From Delphinus delphis (taxonomy: Eukaryota > Chordata > Mammalia > Artiodactyla > Delphinidae): 64,000 nucleotides of DNA. The stretch covers positions 37,614,431 through 37,678,430 of the forward strand of contig NC_082696.1 of NCBI RefSeq assembly GCF_949987515.2, written 5' to 3'. A program made the translations under genes and the position numbers. The notes beneath the pieces were generated by a model. That model did no database searches, was not told the origin of the DNA, and was given only the letters and a program-made list of their open reading frames with translations. Position 1 is the first letter of the stretch. The number at the start of each line of letters is the position of its first letter. Positions 46,834-57,430 of the stretch are shown piece after piece.

Positions 46834-47811
46834 TATACCAAAATTAATTTTTGTGTATAACATGTCAAACTAAGTCGAATAAAGTTTGTCTTGTCAGCAT
46901 TATTTTACCACTTTGGAGGAGAGCAAAACTGGATAGCTACAGATGCAGATGTTAGTAAACAAATACTCCAAAAATCACAGCGGGCTAATTGACACTCCCA
47001 CCTCATCTACTATGGAATTTGCCCACTATCTGCTAGGAATATCCAACAGTTTCTCGGCCAACAAAATTGAGCTCTCAATGATGCTTTCTGAACCCATTTT
47101 GCATCTGTCATTCTGTAAAAGTCATGCTATAGCTGCTTCCAAAAATGCATGACTGACAAGGTTACACAATAACTGACCTAAGAACACTCAAGCCAAGTTC
47201 TTAACGATGATAGAGGATCCCTTGGGTATTCCTACTGTTAGCTCTGCTGTTTTTCCTTTTGCTGATGAAAATGATCGAAAAGTTCTAAAAGTCCTCAGCA
47301 GCCTGGGTGTTGAGGGTTATTTAGGACTGACTCAGCAGTTGCTGAAGTGAAATGGGTCCTCTGGCTCTTGGCTGTATTACTGTCTTCAGGAGATGTGAGC
47401 CTTCCCAGAATGTCACATCCGGGAATCCTCCTCAGATTGCGTACAGCCTTACTGTTGATGATGGATGGATGCCATAAAAGAAAGTTATTGAGGTGTGAAT
47501 TACCATCATAACTGAATCCTTCCCTGCAGTGATAAGGGCAGAGGCCTGCTTAGTTTCCAAAGGAGCTATAATATATAGCACTGTAAAATAGGTCACTCCC
47601 TTCAGCCTTATGTGCCCATATTTAATTATTATGCCTTAAAAAAGCATACACTCTACTCTGACATCTCACTTTCACAACATTCACTATACAGTAGAGTTTG
47701 GTATTAAGCCAGTTTATTTTGGACTCCATCCAAGACAGTTTAATTAAGAATATCTAAAGTGTCTTGTTATGAGATGATCTTACCTGCAAATTGGTCCCAC
47801 TGAGAGTGCTG
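46834..47811. other. unique DNA, no gene seen
   Basis: No repeat or gene recognised. 47190-47560 has more balanced composition than its neighbours but no usable open frame. Confidence 0.45.
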
Positions 47812-47859
47812 TGTTAAAGTTCCCAAAGATATGGTCCCATATCTTTGGGAACTTTAACA
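47812..47859. repeat. perfect 23-base inverted repeat (2-base spacer)
   Basis: The left arm at 47812-47834 (starting TGTTAAAGTTCCCAAAGATA) is the exact reverse complement of the right arm at 47837-47859. Only TC (47835-47836) lies between them. A single strand would fold into a nearly loop-free hairpin. The right arm runs straight into the GGAA tract. Confidence 0.97.
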
Positions 47860-47935
47860 GGAAGGAAGGAAGGAAGAAGGAAGGAAGGAAGGAAGGAAGG
47901 GGGGAGGGAGGGGGGGAGGGAAGAAGGAAAGAAAT
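47860..47935. repeat. GGAA microsatellite grading into poly-G, G-quadruplex motif
   Basis: GGAA units from 47860 to about 47900 pass into G runs at 47899-47904, 47906-47908, 47910-47916 and 47918-47920 with single-base spacers, a textbook G-quadruplex motif. The tract then returns to GAAGGAAAG. Confidence 0.95.
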
Positions 47936-49929
47936 TTAAGCTTTTTCTTCTTCTTCTATTTGTATACATATATTGCTCTGTTCACTGCTATCAGACTAGG
48001 CAATTTTCCTAGTGCAAGTGCGAAAGAGCAGTTCTGCTAAGGTCCAAAGGCAACCAAGTTTGGGGATGTGTACTGGACTTGCCATTGCACTTAAAACACA
48101 CAAAAGGAAGAAGTTCTACGGGTCTGCAACCTCAGTCAATTGTAAAATGGAAAGAACAGTAATAATTCTAACGGTCTAAAAGAAATAATTCATTTCCCTT
48201 TTGCATAAAGCTATAAAATCCTATCTAGAATATACTTTGAATATTTTTCTAACAGCCCTACTGGAAACACTGAAGAGTGGTACATAAATTATTCAAATAC
48301 CAAATAAAATTAATGAAGGTGTTCCTTTCTACTACATGCAAATCCCAGAATGATGAAATGAAGTCTTATTGCACAAATTTTCCCCTTTTGTTCCCCAAAA
48401 CTAGAATACATTTTGGATATTCAATAAAAGCCTATATAATGCATTTGTTTTTCTGAGTACTATAGAAGGCTAAAACTGTGTATTTCAAAACAGGAAAAGT
48501 ACCTTCAATACACTTTAGATGTTTGACATCCAGGACTCCTTTGTCTTTATTTTGAGAAAGATAATAATTATATAAGCAATTAGTTGGCATGTTAAAAATG
48601 TAACCAGGCTTTATATATTACAAAACTGTAACCAAACATCAAACAATTAGAAGTTTTCCCTCAATCTAACATCCCTTTTGGTATAAACATGTGAGTTTTT
48701 TGCTTACATTTTTGCAAGCTTAAAAATCCATCTCTAAGTGAAAGAGAAAACTGCGTGTTTCATTTTTTCCCTATGTGTGTATAATTTTTTGGCACAAGAG
48801 ATGTAATTTATATGTAAATTTTATGAATACAACTTTCATAGTTTAAAAAAGTAAATATTTTTAGAACATCATATAATCATATAAAGAATACAGCATTTGC
48901 CTAAGTACTCTTTGGATAATAGTAGTAATTAAACGTATACAAACATACATGCTAAGATGTGCACATACACATGAAACATTTGACAATTACAGTCCTGCCA
49001 TATTTAATGAATTCTATGGGTTATAAAGAAACTACTGAAGAAAAAAGTTCCAGAAGTCATTATTATTTTATCCAAAATTTTGTCAAATATCTATTTAATT
49101 GAAAACAAGGAAAACAAAAACAAAAAAATGTAACAGACCAATTTATTTTTAGTCATGTCCAACTATAGGGGAGGTTTTGGAATGGTCGATTTATCTTTAA
49201 GGGGTTTATGTTTAGCATTTTTTTTCTGGAGGTCTGAATCATTTTTCCAAGTAAATTTGCTTATAACTTTAAGAGGCTCCTGATTTTGAAAAGTGGCATT
49301 TCGAGCATAGTAACACCTTTCATCATCGTTTCTATATTCTCTCTGTTAATAAGCCCTCAATAAATACCTTGCGAATAAAAAAGGGGGCTAGAAATACTTT
49401 AAACTAGTCAGTTATTAAAACTAGAATTATTAGCTAACAGCAGTGCTGAGAAAAAAAGAAAGCAAGGTTTAGGGTTGGGGGCAGCAGTTAACAGCCGAAA
49501 TGAAAATAAATCTGGAAAGTTAGCAAAAAAAGACTGGCCTATTAAAGGGAACTATGAACTCTAAGAACTGTAAAAAAAAAGAAACAAAACAAACAGACGT
49601 ATGCTCATTTTGTATTGTTTAGGTGTAACCCTACAGAAAAAATAGGATTGATGTGCACACTCTCTAGACACATTTAAGCATCTGAAGATTGTCTGCTATC
49701 AACATTTTCATAAATGAAGTTCTCTAAATCAAGTCAAATTAAAAGTAGAACTTTTATACATAAGGGGTTTATAAAGCATTTTAAGCAACTCCATTATATT
49801 TTTTCTTAAATTACGAGAAAATTTTAGATTATAAATTTTAAAAATGGGAAAAATTACTTTGAAATGGCCTCTTTATTTTTGTTTCTTTTTTTGAATATTC
49901 AGGTTCTGACGTATCATTATGACCTTTCA
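47936..49929. other. long unique AT-rich stretch
   Basis: About 2 kb with no recognised repeat, RNA gene or plausible open frame. Confidence 0.5.
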
Positions 49930-50530
49930 AGACACTTTTGCCTCCTGCAAGTTTAAGATGTGAGGGCATGCTCTGCTCTGCCAGCCTACTGAGCTGACCA
50001 AATAGGACAAGCAGAGTCCCGTCCCCCTAAGCAGGACAGGATGGTTGCTGCCCTCAGTTTCGTGCTGCTCTGCTCCCTGGACGTGAAGCTCAGCAAGACT
50101 GGCTCCACAGCAGACGGAGCTGAAAGCCAAGTATGACGGGCAATTCTGCAGGTTAAGTTGTGAGACAGGGGTTCCTCCACATCCAAGAAAGCTCACTGCT
50201 AGCCGCATCCCTAAACAAGCAAAGGAAGAAAGAACGAGTTCTCTCGTCTAATCTTGGGAGGTAAACTGCCTTTTCCTGGCACGCAAAGTGAAACCTCACA
50301 CCCTTTGTAAGACACTTGATTTCAAAAGCGCATTTGAAAGGCAATTACCCCTTAAAAAAAGATTCCCAGATCCCCAACCCCCTTGGCAGAACTGTAACAA
50401 AAAACACTGCTTTAACTACACGATCCCTCCATGTGCCGGTTCGCTTACCGTGTCTCTGTTGACAGACTGTTTTGCCTGAGGCACATTAGTTTTACTCTGT
50501 TTGGGAAATGAAATAAATATATTAGTTATT
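49930..50530. other. unique, relatively GC-rich island
   Basis: Higher GC and more balanced composition than the AT-rich DNA on either side, with no repeat recognised. Frames are open on both strands (49927-50208 and 50153-50344 reverse; 50288-50479 forward) without recognisable products. On the minus strand ACACG followed by GTAAGC (near 50446-50456) resembles a splice donor. A non-coding exon, enhancer or unrecognised repeat are all possible. Confidence 0.3.
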
Positions 50531-51390
50531 TCTTATCAAGTGGCATTTTATAGTGTATGCTTTTTCTCGAAAATAAAATAAAAAACCTTCCTAAGAGCAG
50601 AAATCTGACATAACTCAAATAAAAAATGACTTCCTTCATTCAGACAGCAGCAGGATGTATGATTATAACTTTTATATCAAAGATGGCTTCCTGCTTTCTT
50701 GTTCAACAATGGAAGGAAAAGGATACTGTTCAATTATATAAATCACCCCTCAGAATTTATGAGGTAATAAAAGCTAAAAAATACAGATTCATAAAGAAGA
50801 GATTTTATGAAGTAGCATTCAAAATCATTTCAGTTAATTTCTCATATATATTAGAAACAAAAAGGCTGACTTCAGGACTTTAGCTTCTCCTTATTCATTT
50901 ATTAAAACATCAAATTACTTTAATCCAGGTCTCTTTTTCTCAAAGATAAAAGAGAAAATTAAAAATCACTGTTGCATTCACGAAAGAAATTTTTGGCGTC
51001 TGATTTCTAAGAATACTGCATTACGTACTTTGCCGATCTTTTCTGGGTAAACTTTTCCTCCTGTTATCTGCCACTGCTTCAAAGTCTTGGTTCTTCTCAA
51101 GATCCTACTAACCAGGTATAGTTGCATATGTAACTTTTTAAAATAAGCTTGTCCTCTTTCTCAAATCAAAGCCAAGTTCCATCTACAAAACTTCTCACAA
51201 TTAGTGCTGCTGTTTCCATGCATAAGGACTTCTTGGAAAGAATATTATGGAGGAGAGTTTTCACATCACTTTCCACAGAACAGAATGTTCCACAGTGGAA
51301 TGGTAATGAAAACTATCTCAGATTTCCTCTGAGTAAGAAAAAGTACAACACTAAAATGAATAAAACAGGGAAAAAATTCAGAAAGAAAAA
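50531..51390. other. unique AT-rich DNA
   Basis: No gene or repeat. Forward frames at 50626-50883 and 51149-51403 are Lys/Ile/Phe-rich, as AT-rich chance frames are. Confidence 0.45.
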
Positions 51391-51394
51391 TGTC

Positions 51395-51830
51395 ATAATG
51401 TAGTAAGGACTTTAGTGTTAACTCTTGAGTGATAGGGAGACCAATGAAGCATTCTGAAGGGAGGAAAGATACGAATTCTTGTTATAATACAATCAATCAG
51501 ACTGCAGTGTTGAAAATGTCACATGCGTAGAAATTGAGCAAACATCCAAGAGAAGAAGCATTGGCTTGGACCAGAGTGGTGGCAGAAGAAATGAGACATA
51601 ATTGGAATCTGGATATATTTTGAAGGTAGAGCCAACATGATCTCTTGATGGATTCCATGTGGGTAGAAGAGAAACAGAGTAGCCAAGGATGAGTCCCAAA
51701 TGTTTGGTCTAACAACTAGAAGGGGAAAATCCCCTAGAAATGGGGATGGGAGGCTGTGGGAGTAATGGGTCTGGAAGCAAATAATAGGACACCCTCTTTG
51801 GCACGTCAGGTCTAGATACACATTATTAAG
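51395..51830 (+). repeat. unnamed old interspersed repeat, copy D (middle to 3')
   Basis: 'TGATAGGGAGACCAATGAAG', 'GGACCAGAGTGGTGGCAGAAG', 'GGATATATTTTGAAGGTAGAGCC', 'GATGGATTCCATGTGGG' and 'AAGGATGAGTCCCAAATG' form an ordered block of the same family. The small reverse frames here are by-products. Confidence 0.55.
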
Positions 51831-52164
51831 AACCACTTTCCCCAAGAATACTGTAACGATGCAATATTTCTAAATGAAAAAAAAAATCAGGTATAAAATC
51901 AAATGTGCAGTGTAACTCAAACGTTGAGATATCATGCATACCAAAAACATACTGTTCTTTAAGTGTAAACAGTTAACACTAGTTATTTCTAGACAGTAAA
52001 ACAAAATATAGGTGCTTTTTATTTTCTTCTCTATACTTACACTGAACATAAATTACTTTTATAATATGAATAAATATAATAATACCTCAAATATAATATT
52101 TAATATTCTCAGATCACATTCTAATGTCACATCTAATGTCAGGATTCTCAAGATTATTTTAAGG

Positions 52165-52223
52165 CACATCTTTTGTGGGGATAGAAAAATGAGTCAGAGG
52201 TGGTCTCGTTTCTTAAGGAGCTC
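52165..52223 (+). repeat. unnamed old interspersed repeat, copy E (5' scrap)
   Basis: 'GAGTCAGAGGTGGTCTCGTTTCTTAAGGAGCTC' (split) resembles the family's early 'TGGTCCCTGCCCTCAAGGAGCTC' segment. It ends where the L1 begins. Confidence 0.35.
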
Positions 52224-53637
52224 TTTAATTTTATTGAAGTATAGTTGATTTACAATTTTGTGTTAATTTCTGCTGTATAGCAAAGTGACTCAGTTATACA
52301 TATATATCCTCTTTCATATTCTTTTCCAATATAGTTTATTACAGGATATTGAATATAGCTCCCTGTGCTCTACAGTAGGACCTTGCTGTTTATCCATCTT
52401 ATATATAATAGTTTACATCTGTTAATCCCAAACCCCCAGCCCTTCCTTCCCCCATCACCACCTTCCCTGTTGGCAACCACAAGTCTGTTCTCTATCTCTG
52501 TGAGTGTTTTTGCTTCATAGATATGTTCATTTGTGTTGTATTTTAGATTCCACATATAACTGATATCATGTTGTTTGTCTTTCTGATTTACTTCACTTAG
52601 TATGATAATCTCTAGGTCCATCCATGTTACTGCAGATGGCATTATTTCATTCTTTTTTATGGCTGAGTAATATCCCATTGTATATATGTACCACATCTTC
52701 TTTATTCATTCATCTGTTGATGGATATTTAGGTTGCTTCCATGTCTTGGCTATTGTGAAAAGTGCTGCTATGAACATAAGGGTGCATGTATCTTTTCAAA
52801 TTATAGCTTTGTCTGGGTATATGCCCAGGAGTGGGATTGCTGGGCCATATAGCAACTCTATTTTTAGTTTTTTTGAGGAACCTCCATACTGTTTTCCACA
52901 GTGGCTGCACCAATTTACATTTCCACCAACACTGTAAGAGAGTTCCCTTTACTCCACACCCTCTGCGGCATTTATTATTTATAGACTTTTTAATGGCCAT
53001 TCTGACTGGTATGAGATGGTACCTCTCTGTAGTTTTGATTGGCATTTCTCAAATAATTAGCAATGATGAGCTTCTTTTCATGTGTCTGTTGGCCATCTGT
53101 ATGTCTTTCTTTGAAGAAATGTCTATTTAGGTCTTCTGCCCATTTTCTGATTGGTTTTGTTGTTGAATTGTAGGTACTGTTTGTATATTTTGGAAATTAA
53201 GCACTTGTTGGTCACATCATCTGTAGGATGTCTTTTCATTTTGTTTATGGTTTCATTTGCTGTGCAAAAGCTTATAAGTTTGATTAGGTCCCATTTGTTT
53301 ATTTTTGGTTATATTTCTATTGCCTTAGAAGACTGACCTAAGAAAACATGGGTACGATTGTCAGAGGATGTTTTGCCTATTTCTCTTTCAGGAGTTTTAT
53401 GGTGTCTTGTCTTATATTTAAGCCATTTTGAGTTTATTTTTGTGTATGGTGTAAGGGTATATTCTAGCTTCACTGATTTGCATGCAACTGTCCAACTTTC
53501 CCAGCACCACTTGCTGAAGAGACTTTCTTTTTCCCATTGTATATTCTTGCCTCCTTTGTTGAAGATAACTGTCCAAAGGTATGTGGGTTCATTTCTGAGC
53601 TCTCTATTCTGTTCCATTGATCCGTATGTCTGTTTTT
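52224..53637 (-). mobile_element. 5'-truncated LINE-1 3' end, reversed
   Basis: Reversed L1 3'UTR and ORF2 C-terminus: 'TTTATTGAAGTATAGTTGATTTAC', 'TATTTCATTCTTTTTTATGGCTGAGTAATA' (in pieces), 'GGATATTTAGGTTGCTTCCATG', 'TCTTCTGCCCATTTTCTGATTGG' and 'TTCCATTGATCCGTATGTC'. About 1.4 kb, clearly less diverged than its neighbour. Pieces of the ORF2 C-terminus (Cys-His region, 'SAIKKNEIMP') remain readable on the minus strand, but frames are broken at 52370-53045. Confidence 0.92.
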
Positions 53638-53649
53638 GAAGGCACTCAT

Positions 53650-54170
53650 TTTTTTTTAACAAACTTTTTAGTTTAGGAAAAGTTTAGATTTACAGAAAAG
53701 TTACAAAGATATTAAAGTTCTTATACACCCTTCACCAAGCTTCCCCTAATGTTAATATCTTGTGTAATGATGGTGCAGTTGTCAAAACCAAGAAACTAAC
53801 ATTAGTATAATGCCATTAACTAAGCGAACAATGCTGTTAACTAAAGACTTAATTCATATTTCACCAGTTTTTCCACTAATGTGCTTTATGCTGTTCCAAG
53901 TTTTAAGTCAGAATACCCCATCGCATTTAGTCACTGTGTCTTCTTAGCTTCATTTCAATCTGTAAGTTTCTTGTCTTCTCTTGTTTTTCATAAACTTGGC
54001 AGTTTCAAAGACTGCTGGTCAGGTATTTTGAAGTTCTTCAATTTGAATTTGCCTAATGTTTTCCCCATGATTAGACTGCAGTTACAGGTTTAGGGAAAGA
54101 ATACCAGAGAGGTGAATTGTCTTTCCCATCACATCATATCAGGGGGCACGTGATCTTAACATACCGAGAA
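53650..54170 (-). mobile_element. older LINE-1 3'UTR, reversed
   Basis: 'AGATTTACAGAAAAGTTACAAAG', 'TTATACACCCTTCACCAAGCTTCCCC', 'GTCACTGTGTCTTCTTAGC', 'TGGTCAGGTATTTTGAAG', 'CATGATTAGACTGCAGTTACAGG' and 'CATCACATCATATCAGGGG' follow an L1M-type 3'UTR read backwards. More diverged than 52224-53637. Confidence 0.75.
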
Positions 54171-54573
54171 CCTCTACATTTACAATAGAAATTTCTCTAC
54201 TGTAAATGTACTATTTTCCTCTTTCCATACTTTTCTCTTTTAGAAATGAGTCACTGTGTCCAGCCTACACTCACAGGGAGGGAATTAAGCTTCACATTCC
54301 AGAATGGGGAGAACCTATATATCTCATATGACATTTTTCTGTAAGAAGAATTGTACCTTCTCCCCATTCATTTTTTTATTCAACCATTTATTAATATGAA
54401 CTCATGGATATTTATTTTATTTGTTATCATATATAATTTTATTTTGATTCTTCCAATAATATAGAAATAGGGAGGACACATATTTTTATCAATATTTTAC
54501 AGATGAGTATATGGTTCAATATGTATAAATACAATTCACAACAGAGATTCAGGGTGAAGAAAAACCACAGAGT
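54171..54573. other. unique AT-rich DNA
   Basis: No gene or recognised repeat. Confidence 0.45.
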
Positions 54574-55110
54574 GTTTGCTGAAAGGGAGCAAAATATACG
54601 ACCCCAAAATATGCCTCTTTAATTTTGGAGAGCTGGTTATTTTTAAGAAACAGCAGATACAGGAGAAGCTCTGAAAACTATGTAGAAGTTAACCTTCTGT
54701 AAGAGACATTTGCAGTTATAAGGGGAATCTCTATTTGTAAGGGTGTCTCCTTCTCTGTACCTGGAAGAAAAGGATGACTAAATCTCTAGAAACTCTTATT
54801 AATGGAGAAGGCATTGACTTAAATCTGCATAACAACCATACCCTTGTTTACTGTGCTTTGCCTGAAAAACTCCCCTAACTGTTTCCCCCCACCCAACATC
54901 TTTCTTTTGTCTTTAGCTGGAGATGGTATTTAAGATAGTGGCTTGGACCATTTGGGAAGCTTTGCTGGCTATCTCCCATGAATACAGAACACATACTTGT
55001 TCTTAACCTTTTGTTTGTTTTTCTCCTGTTAGTCTGTCTTTTATTACAGGGGAATGTCTTAGCCAAGAACCTAGAAAGGCGGAGAGAAAATTATTTTTCC
55101 TCCTCCAAAC
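54574..55110 (+). mobile_element. probable solo LTR (ERV)
   Basis: 'CCCCAAAATATGCCTCTTTAATTTTGGAGAG', 'GTATTTAAGATAGTGGCTTGGACC', 'CTCCCATGAATACAGAACAC', 'CTGTCTTTTATTACAGGGG' and 'AGAACCTAGAAAGGCGGAG' have the layout of a ruminant/cetacean ERV LTR (U3, TATA-like GTATTTAAG, R, U5). The ends are approximate and no target-site duplication was fixed. No internal viral genes adjoin it. Confidence 0.5.
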
Positions 55111-55702
55111 TCGTAATTATGCACCTCAGAGGGAACCCCATATGGGAACCTTTGGTAGCTTGGGCATAAAAATGAATTATAATAAAATAACACTTCAAGA
55201 GATATAGAATTTCCACAGAACTCTAAACAATAGTTGCAGGAGACAAATCAGTTGTCTTATAGGGACTACATTCTTTCCATTTAAGTCAAACCTAAAAGTT
55301 GGCTATGAGGTCATAACCACAAAATAAAGAATACACTCATTTATGCAATATGATGTCTATGCGTACGCATAAAGAGCCCCTTCCAAAATTGAAGAGTAAA
55401 CCACATTTACTTCGCCTTATGTACTATAGAAAATATCTATGAAAAAGAATAAAAAAGAAGTTACTTTTGCCATGAGCGAAAAGCACACCCAAGGACATAA
55501 GTGCCAACCTCTCTTGGGATGGATAGAGAGGCAGATAGGTAGGCTGGAGACAAATTAATCTCATCTTCTATTTATTAAAAAAGTAACAACTATGAACAGG
55601 ATGCTTTAAGAACTATGTACCAAAAGTAAGTACTTAGGCAGAAAACCTAAGCATGAATAAATTGGTTAGTTTGATTAATAAACATGGGAGGGTGAAAATT
55701 TA
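55111..55702. other. unique DNA, no gene seen
   Basis: No gene or recognised repeat. Confidence 0.45.
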
Positions 55703-55711
55703 AATGCCTCT

Positions 55712-55922
55712 TTTTTTTTTTTTTTTTTTGCGGTACGCAGGCCTCTCACTGTTGTGGCCTCTCCCGTTGTGGAGCAGAGGCTCTGGACGCTCAGGCTCAG
55801 CGGCCATGGCTCACGGGCCCAGCCGCTCCGCGGTATGTGGGATCTTCCCAGACCGGGGCACAAACCCGTGTCCCTTGCATCGGCAGGCGGACTCTCAACC
55901 ACTGCGCCACCAGGGAAGCCCC
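55712..55922 (-). mobile_element. CHR-type tRNA-derived SINE
   Basis: Short CHR form in reverse orientation, with a T run, 'GCGGTACGCAGGCCTCTCAC' and the reversed head. The duplication AATGCCTCT flanks it at 55703-55711 and 55923-55931. Confidence 0.95.
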
Positions 55923-55931
55923 AATGCCTCT

Positions 55932-56199
55932 CTATTTTTATTTTAGGATTCAACAATAATAGCAACTGATTGAATAAAACTGAATACAGGGAGAAATCAG
56001 TGCAATTAGTTAATGAATTTTAAATGGAATATGATTATTTCAGTTTTCCAGTTCAAATGAAGCTACATATAACATATATTGACATTTCATTTCTTCCTTA
56101 TTCCTTCCAAACTATTATACAAACTATCTTGATATAAACAAACTATCAGTTGCCTAAGAATTTTACAACAGTCCACAAAATGTCTTAAGTAAAAGAAAC
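55932..56199. other. unique DNA
   Basis: No feature recognised. Confidence 0.4.
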
Positions 56200-56722
56200 A
56201 GGTTCAGGCCCAGTTCCCTATGAGTACCATGAACAAGAGGTTTCCTAACTTTACAGATGCCAACTAAAGAATGTCACTTGCCACCCTTTTCCTTAAGGAC
56301 TGAGTCATTAGCCACTGTAGTCACTGACCTTCAACATACCCGGAAAAGAATTCAGGACAGAGATCAGGAATGAGGCTCTAGGAAAACTGGCAGAACAGGC
56401 ATTCAGGTAGCTAAATATTCTCAGGACAAAATTTTATGAACTCAATTTCGTGCATCTTCCCATACTTGGAAAAGCACTAAAATCATTAACTAAGATATCT
56501 GTTCCTTATGACTAGCTAACCTTCAACCAAGATGTGTGCTTGACTGCACATACCCCTTCTCCAAAATCACATATGTGCTGACCTCCCCTCTTACCTCTTT
56601 GGAACAGTTCCTCAGAGCTATCTGATAGGCTGTCTCCCAGGCTACAGTCCTCAGTAAGTCCCCAAATATAACTGAAACTCACAGCTCCCACGTTGTGCAT
56701 TTTTATTTCTGTCCAACACAGA
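56200..56722 (+). mobile_element. probable solo LTR (ERV1-like)
   Basis: The 3' half is characteristic: 'CTTACCTCTTTGGAACAGTTCC', 'AGAGCTATCTGATAGGCTGTCTCCCAGGCTACAGTCC' (in pieces) and 'ACTCACAGCTCCCACGTTGTGCATTTTTATTTCTGTC'. This is the U5-like end of class I ERV LTRs in cetartiodactyls. The 5' boundary is uncertain and no target-site duplication was confirmed. It is not the same family as 54574-55110. Confidence 0.55.
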
Positions 56723-57430
56723 AATAATGAATAATATCAGGTCATAGAGAACTTTAAGCAACACCAATATTCCATGTTCTTCAGAACAGTTCAGAGTACA
56801 AGGAATCAGATGCCAAAGGGAGTAAGTATTCTGATTATTGTGATTATATATCTACATAGTGTAGCATTCTCTCTCAAGAAAGACCTTTACATTCTAAAAG
56901 TAAAGAACAGTTTACAAGTGCTATAGTTCATTCTGAATCCCTAAACTCTGCTGAAAAGTTAAAAATTTTCTTTTTTAATGAAAAAGGGCTACCCATGCTT
57001 TTTTGTACAATACTGATTCTTTCAGAGTCAAATCATGGAGGCACAGAGTCCATTCTGGAGACAGAGAAAGGTAAGTGGTCACCTTCCACACGCATGCCTT
57101 ATTTACTTTGTGTATCAAAGGAAAACTGAATGGACAATGCAGGAGTACATGGATGCCAAACATCTTACTGCTATAGAAAATTTGTACTTTATAAAGAAAC
57201 CCAAATTGATTAAACAAACTGAAAAAAGGATTTTTTTATTTTATTATAGGGTCCAAGAGGCACCATAGAAATGTAGTCTAAAGGCCAAGGTACTAGAAAT
57301 ATGTGCTATAAAGACCTCACAGCCAAACATTTGATCAGAGGACTTAAGAAGCAAACTGAACACTTATTATTACCACAGTTAAAACTGTGTGGTATCTGGC
57401 CAAAAAAACTTTTTCAAAAAGGGAAGAAGG
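56723..57430. other. unique DNA upstream of LINE-1
   Basis: No gene recognised. Two overlapping opposite-strand frames near 56975-57268 have no recognisable content. Confidence 0.45.
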
